A program made the translations under genes and the position numbers. A model generated the notes under the pieces. It searched no databases. It was given only the letters and a program-made list of their open reading frames with translations, and was not told the DNA's origin. A DNA stretch of 6,092 bases from Desulfobacterales bacterium (lineage in GTDB: Bacteria > Desulfobacterota > DSM-4660 > Desulfatiglandales > Desulfatiglandaceae), in assembly GCA_021107495.1 (NCBI GenBank), contig JAIOSR010000430.1:1-6092 (forward strand). Reading direction: 5' to 3'. Positions 4,426-6,092 of the stretch are shown here, one piece after another. Each line of letters starts with the position of its first letter. Within the stretch, counting starts at the first letter, position 1.

Positions 4426-6092
4426 ATGACAGAGGATATTCGCTGGATAAAGACGCACTGCGGAAAAATGGACCATGGTGGCTGCGGCCTCCTGGTAGGT
4501 GTAAAGGATAACAGGATTGTAAAGGTCAAAGGGGACCCTGACGGGTTTTTAAACAAGGGCTACATCTGTCCCAAAGGGATTGCATCGCCTGAACGTCTAA
4601 ACCATCCTGACCGCCTCAGATACCCCCTGAAAAGGGCAGGAAAAAGGGGTGAAGGAAAGTGGGATAGGATTTCATGGGATGAAGCGCTCAAAGAGATCGC
4701 TGAAAATCTGAATAATATAAAAGAAAAGTATGGAGCAAGGGCTGTTGCCTTCGGTCTTGGAATGCCCAAAGGGCAGGAGCATTTTGTCCTGATCCGTCTG
4801 GCCAACCTCTTTGGTTCTCCCAATGTCGTTACATCCCAGGATGTTTGCCATGCCCCCCGGGAGATAACGGGTCTCCACACCTGCGGCTTTTATCCCGTGT
4901 CCGACCTGCATCAACCAAGCAAGCTTGTTGTCTTATGGGCAAGCAATATCACCTCCACCAATGAGGAGGGAGAGATATGCAGCATGCTTCTTAAGCAATT
5001 AAAGGAGGGGACCGAACTGATCGTTGTTGACCCGAGGAAGATCGATCTCGTCAAGAAGTCGAAAAGATGGCTGCAAATAAGACCGGGAACGGATCATGCA
5101 CTTGCATTGGGTCTTTTGAACGTAATCATCGAAGAGTCCCTGTACGATAAAGATTTTGTAGAAAACTGGACACACGGTTTTGAGGACTTAAGAGAGCATG
5201 TTAAGGAATACACGCCTGAAAAGGTATCCGATATAACCTGGGTCCCTCCCGATCTCATTCGAGAGACGGCGCGATTGTATGCCCGATCAAAACCCGCCAC
5301 CATCCAGTGGGGAAACCCTATTGAACATAATATCCACACCTTTCATATCACAAGGGCACTGATCTGCCTGATGGCCATATGCGGCAATCTGGATGTGCCG
5401 GGGGGCAATGTGCAGGCGCTTGACCCGAAGGTCATGGGATTAGGGGCTTTTGTCCGCGCCGACCTTTTCCCGACCAAGTGGAAGGAAATGATAAGCACCT
5501 CACATGGTGTTATACCCAGGTTCATGACCATTCCCTCTTCTTTTTTTCGAAAGGCGGTTATCGAAGAGATCCCTTATCCTGTTAAGGGCTTTTATTCCAT
5601 GTGTTCAAATCCCATGTTGTCCTATGTCGACAGTCGGTACACGTATGATGCACTGAAGAAGCTCGATTTTACAGCCGTTGCCGATCTTTTTATGACACCG
5701 ACCGCTGCCATGGCGGATATTGTGCTTCCTGTTGCAAGCCAGTTTGAGACGGACGATATCGGTCATTACGGCCTTGGCCACGGTTATATACTTGCCAGAC
5801 CCAAGGTGGTTGATCCGCCGGAAGAGTGCTGGCCTGACATTAAGATATTGAATGAATTGGGCAAGCTAATCAGTCCTGAAGAATACTGGCATGACGACTA
5901 TCGTCAATTTTTAGAGGATTTGCTCAAACCGGCAGGCCTTACATACAGCCAGTTCGTGGACAAGGGCTATCTGAAAGGTCCAGACAGATACAAGAGTTAT
6001 GAAAAAAAGGGTTTTCGGACGCCTACTGGCAAGGTAGAACTTAGATTGAGCACGGCGGAAAAATTCAAACTCCCTCCCATGCCCTCTTTTAC
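4426..6092 (+). CDS. molybdopterin (Mo/W-bis-PGD) oxidoreductase, DMSO reductase superfamily, 3' end missing
   Basis: The frame is open from the ATG at 4426 (GAGGGA five bases upstream) to the window end, giving 555 codons. The N-terminal Fe-S region has C12-x3-D16-x3-C20-x27-C48 followed by PKG, with K50 in the usual electron-relay place. One of the four cluster ligand positions is thus Asp instead of Cys. Further on are WDRISWDEAL (79-88), LFGSPNVVTSQDVCHAP with C141-H142 as likely metal ligand and neighbour (formate dehydrogenases have Cys/Sec-His here), IVVDPRK, RPGTDHALALGLLNVII, GNLDVPGGN and TPTAAMADIVLPVASQFE. The pterin dinucleotide-binding C-terminal domain begins around GFRTPTGKVEL and is cut off. 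There is no Tat signal, so a cytoplasmic location is likely. It might act with Fe-S or other electron-transfer subunits downstream, which are not visible. The superfamily is certain, but the substrate cannot be assigned; a formate dehydrogenase or acetylene-hydratase-like role would be guesses. Confidence 0.94.
   Translation, partial: MTEDIRWIKTHCGKMDHGGCGLLVGVKDNRIVKVKGDPDGFLNKGYICPKGIASPERLNHPDRLRYPLKRAGKRGEGKWDRISWDEALKEIAENLNNIKEKYGARAVAFGLGMPKGQEHFVLIRLANLFGSPNVVTSQDVCHAPREITGLHTCGFYPVSDLHQPSKLVVLWASNITSTNEEGEICSMLLKQLKEGTELIVVDPRKIDLVKKSKRWLQIRPGTDHALALGLLNVIIEESLYDKDFVENWTHGFEDLREHVKEYTPEKVSDITWVPPDLIRETARLYARSKPATIQWGNPIEHNIHTFHITRALICLMAICGNLDVPGGNVQALDPKVMGLGAFVRADLFPTKWKEMISTSHGVIPRFMTIPSSFFRKAVIEEIPYPVKGFYSMCSNPMLSYVDSRYTYDALKKLDFTAVADLFMTPTAAMADIVLPVASQFETDDIGHYGLGHGYILARPKVVDPPEECWPDIKILNELGKLISPEEYWHDDYRQFLEDLLKPAGLTYSQFVDKGYLKGPDRYKSYEKKGFRTPTGKVELRLSTAEKFKLPPMPSF

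Noticed and set aside
4851..4884. Second Cys (C153) near the metal site as an alternative Mo/W ligand
   Set aside because: C141 followed by His matches the established ligand position in the family; C153 falls after the conserved GLH segment.
4560..5531. Reverse-strand ORFs inside the oxidoreductase
   Set aside because: They are antisense shadows of a long, continuous, motif-rich gene.

Overview
The window looks like a piece of chromosome from an anaerobic bacterium, most likely of the Desulfobacterota (deltaproteobacterial) type or a similar strict anaerobe. This is inferred from gene content only: a corrinoid-activating ASKHA ATPase, a NifX-type metal-cofactor protein and a large molybdenum/tungsten-bis-pterin oxidoreductase. 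No rRNA, tRNA, CRISPR array or transposase gene is visible.

Region 1 (3-3054, + strand) is a run of closely spaced rightward genes. In order they are: the C-terminal two thirds of a RACo-like corrinoid reductive activator (DUF4445 family), a NifX/NafY-type FeMo-cofactor-binding protein, a thioredoxin (WCGPC), a 46-codon ORF whose start resembles DUF5320 small proteins and which overlaps the next gene by ATGA, a diadenylate cyclase with a helical N-terminal domain, and a 53-codon ORF for a basic amphipathic peptide ending in CPT. A sigma70-like promoter may sit just before the thioredoxin gene. The theme is redox and cofactor chemistry combined with c-di-AMP signalling. The cyclase is unusual: its RHR active-site motif reads RHC, and its helical region carries several cysteines.

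Region 2 (3046-3862) holds two interleaved inverted repeats in the convergent gap, then a leftward metallo-beta-lactamase-fold hydrolase of the N-acyl-homoserine-lactonase-like family. In that protein the usual metal-bridging Asp appears to be replaced.

Region 3 (3863-4425) is a 563-bp non-coding stretch. It holds a plausible rightward promoter and a 308-bp, nearly symmetrical palindromic element with 22-bp terminal inverted repeats and two further matched inner blocks. It could be a MITE-like element, a structured RNA, or both. It lies between the promoter and the next gene.

Region 4 (4426-6092) is the first 555 codons of a molybdopterin oxidoreductase that runs off the window. One of its four N-terminal [4Fe-4S] ligand positions is Asp instead of Cys. 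It has a Cys-His pair at the metal site, as in formate dehydrogenases.

The best candidates for something undescribed are the 308-bp palindromic element, the thioredoxin/small-protein/variant-cyclase cluster, and the Asp-for-Cys iron-sulfur site. Functions are assigned from motifs read by eye; no database search was possible.
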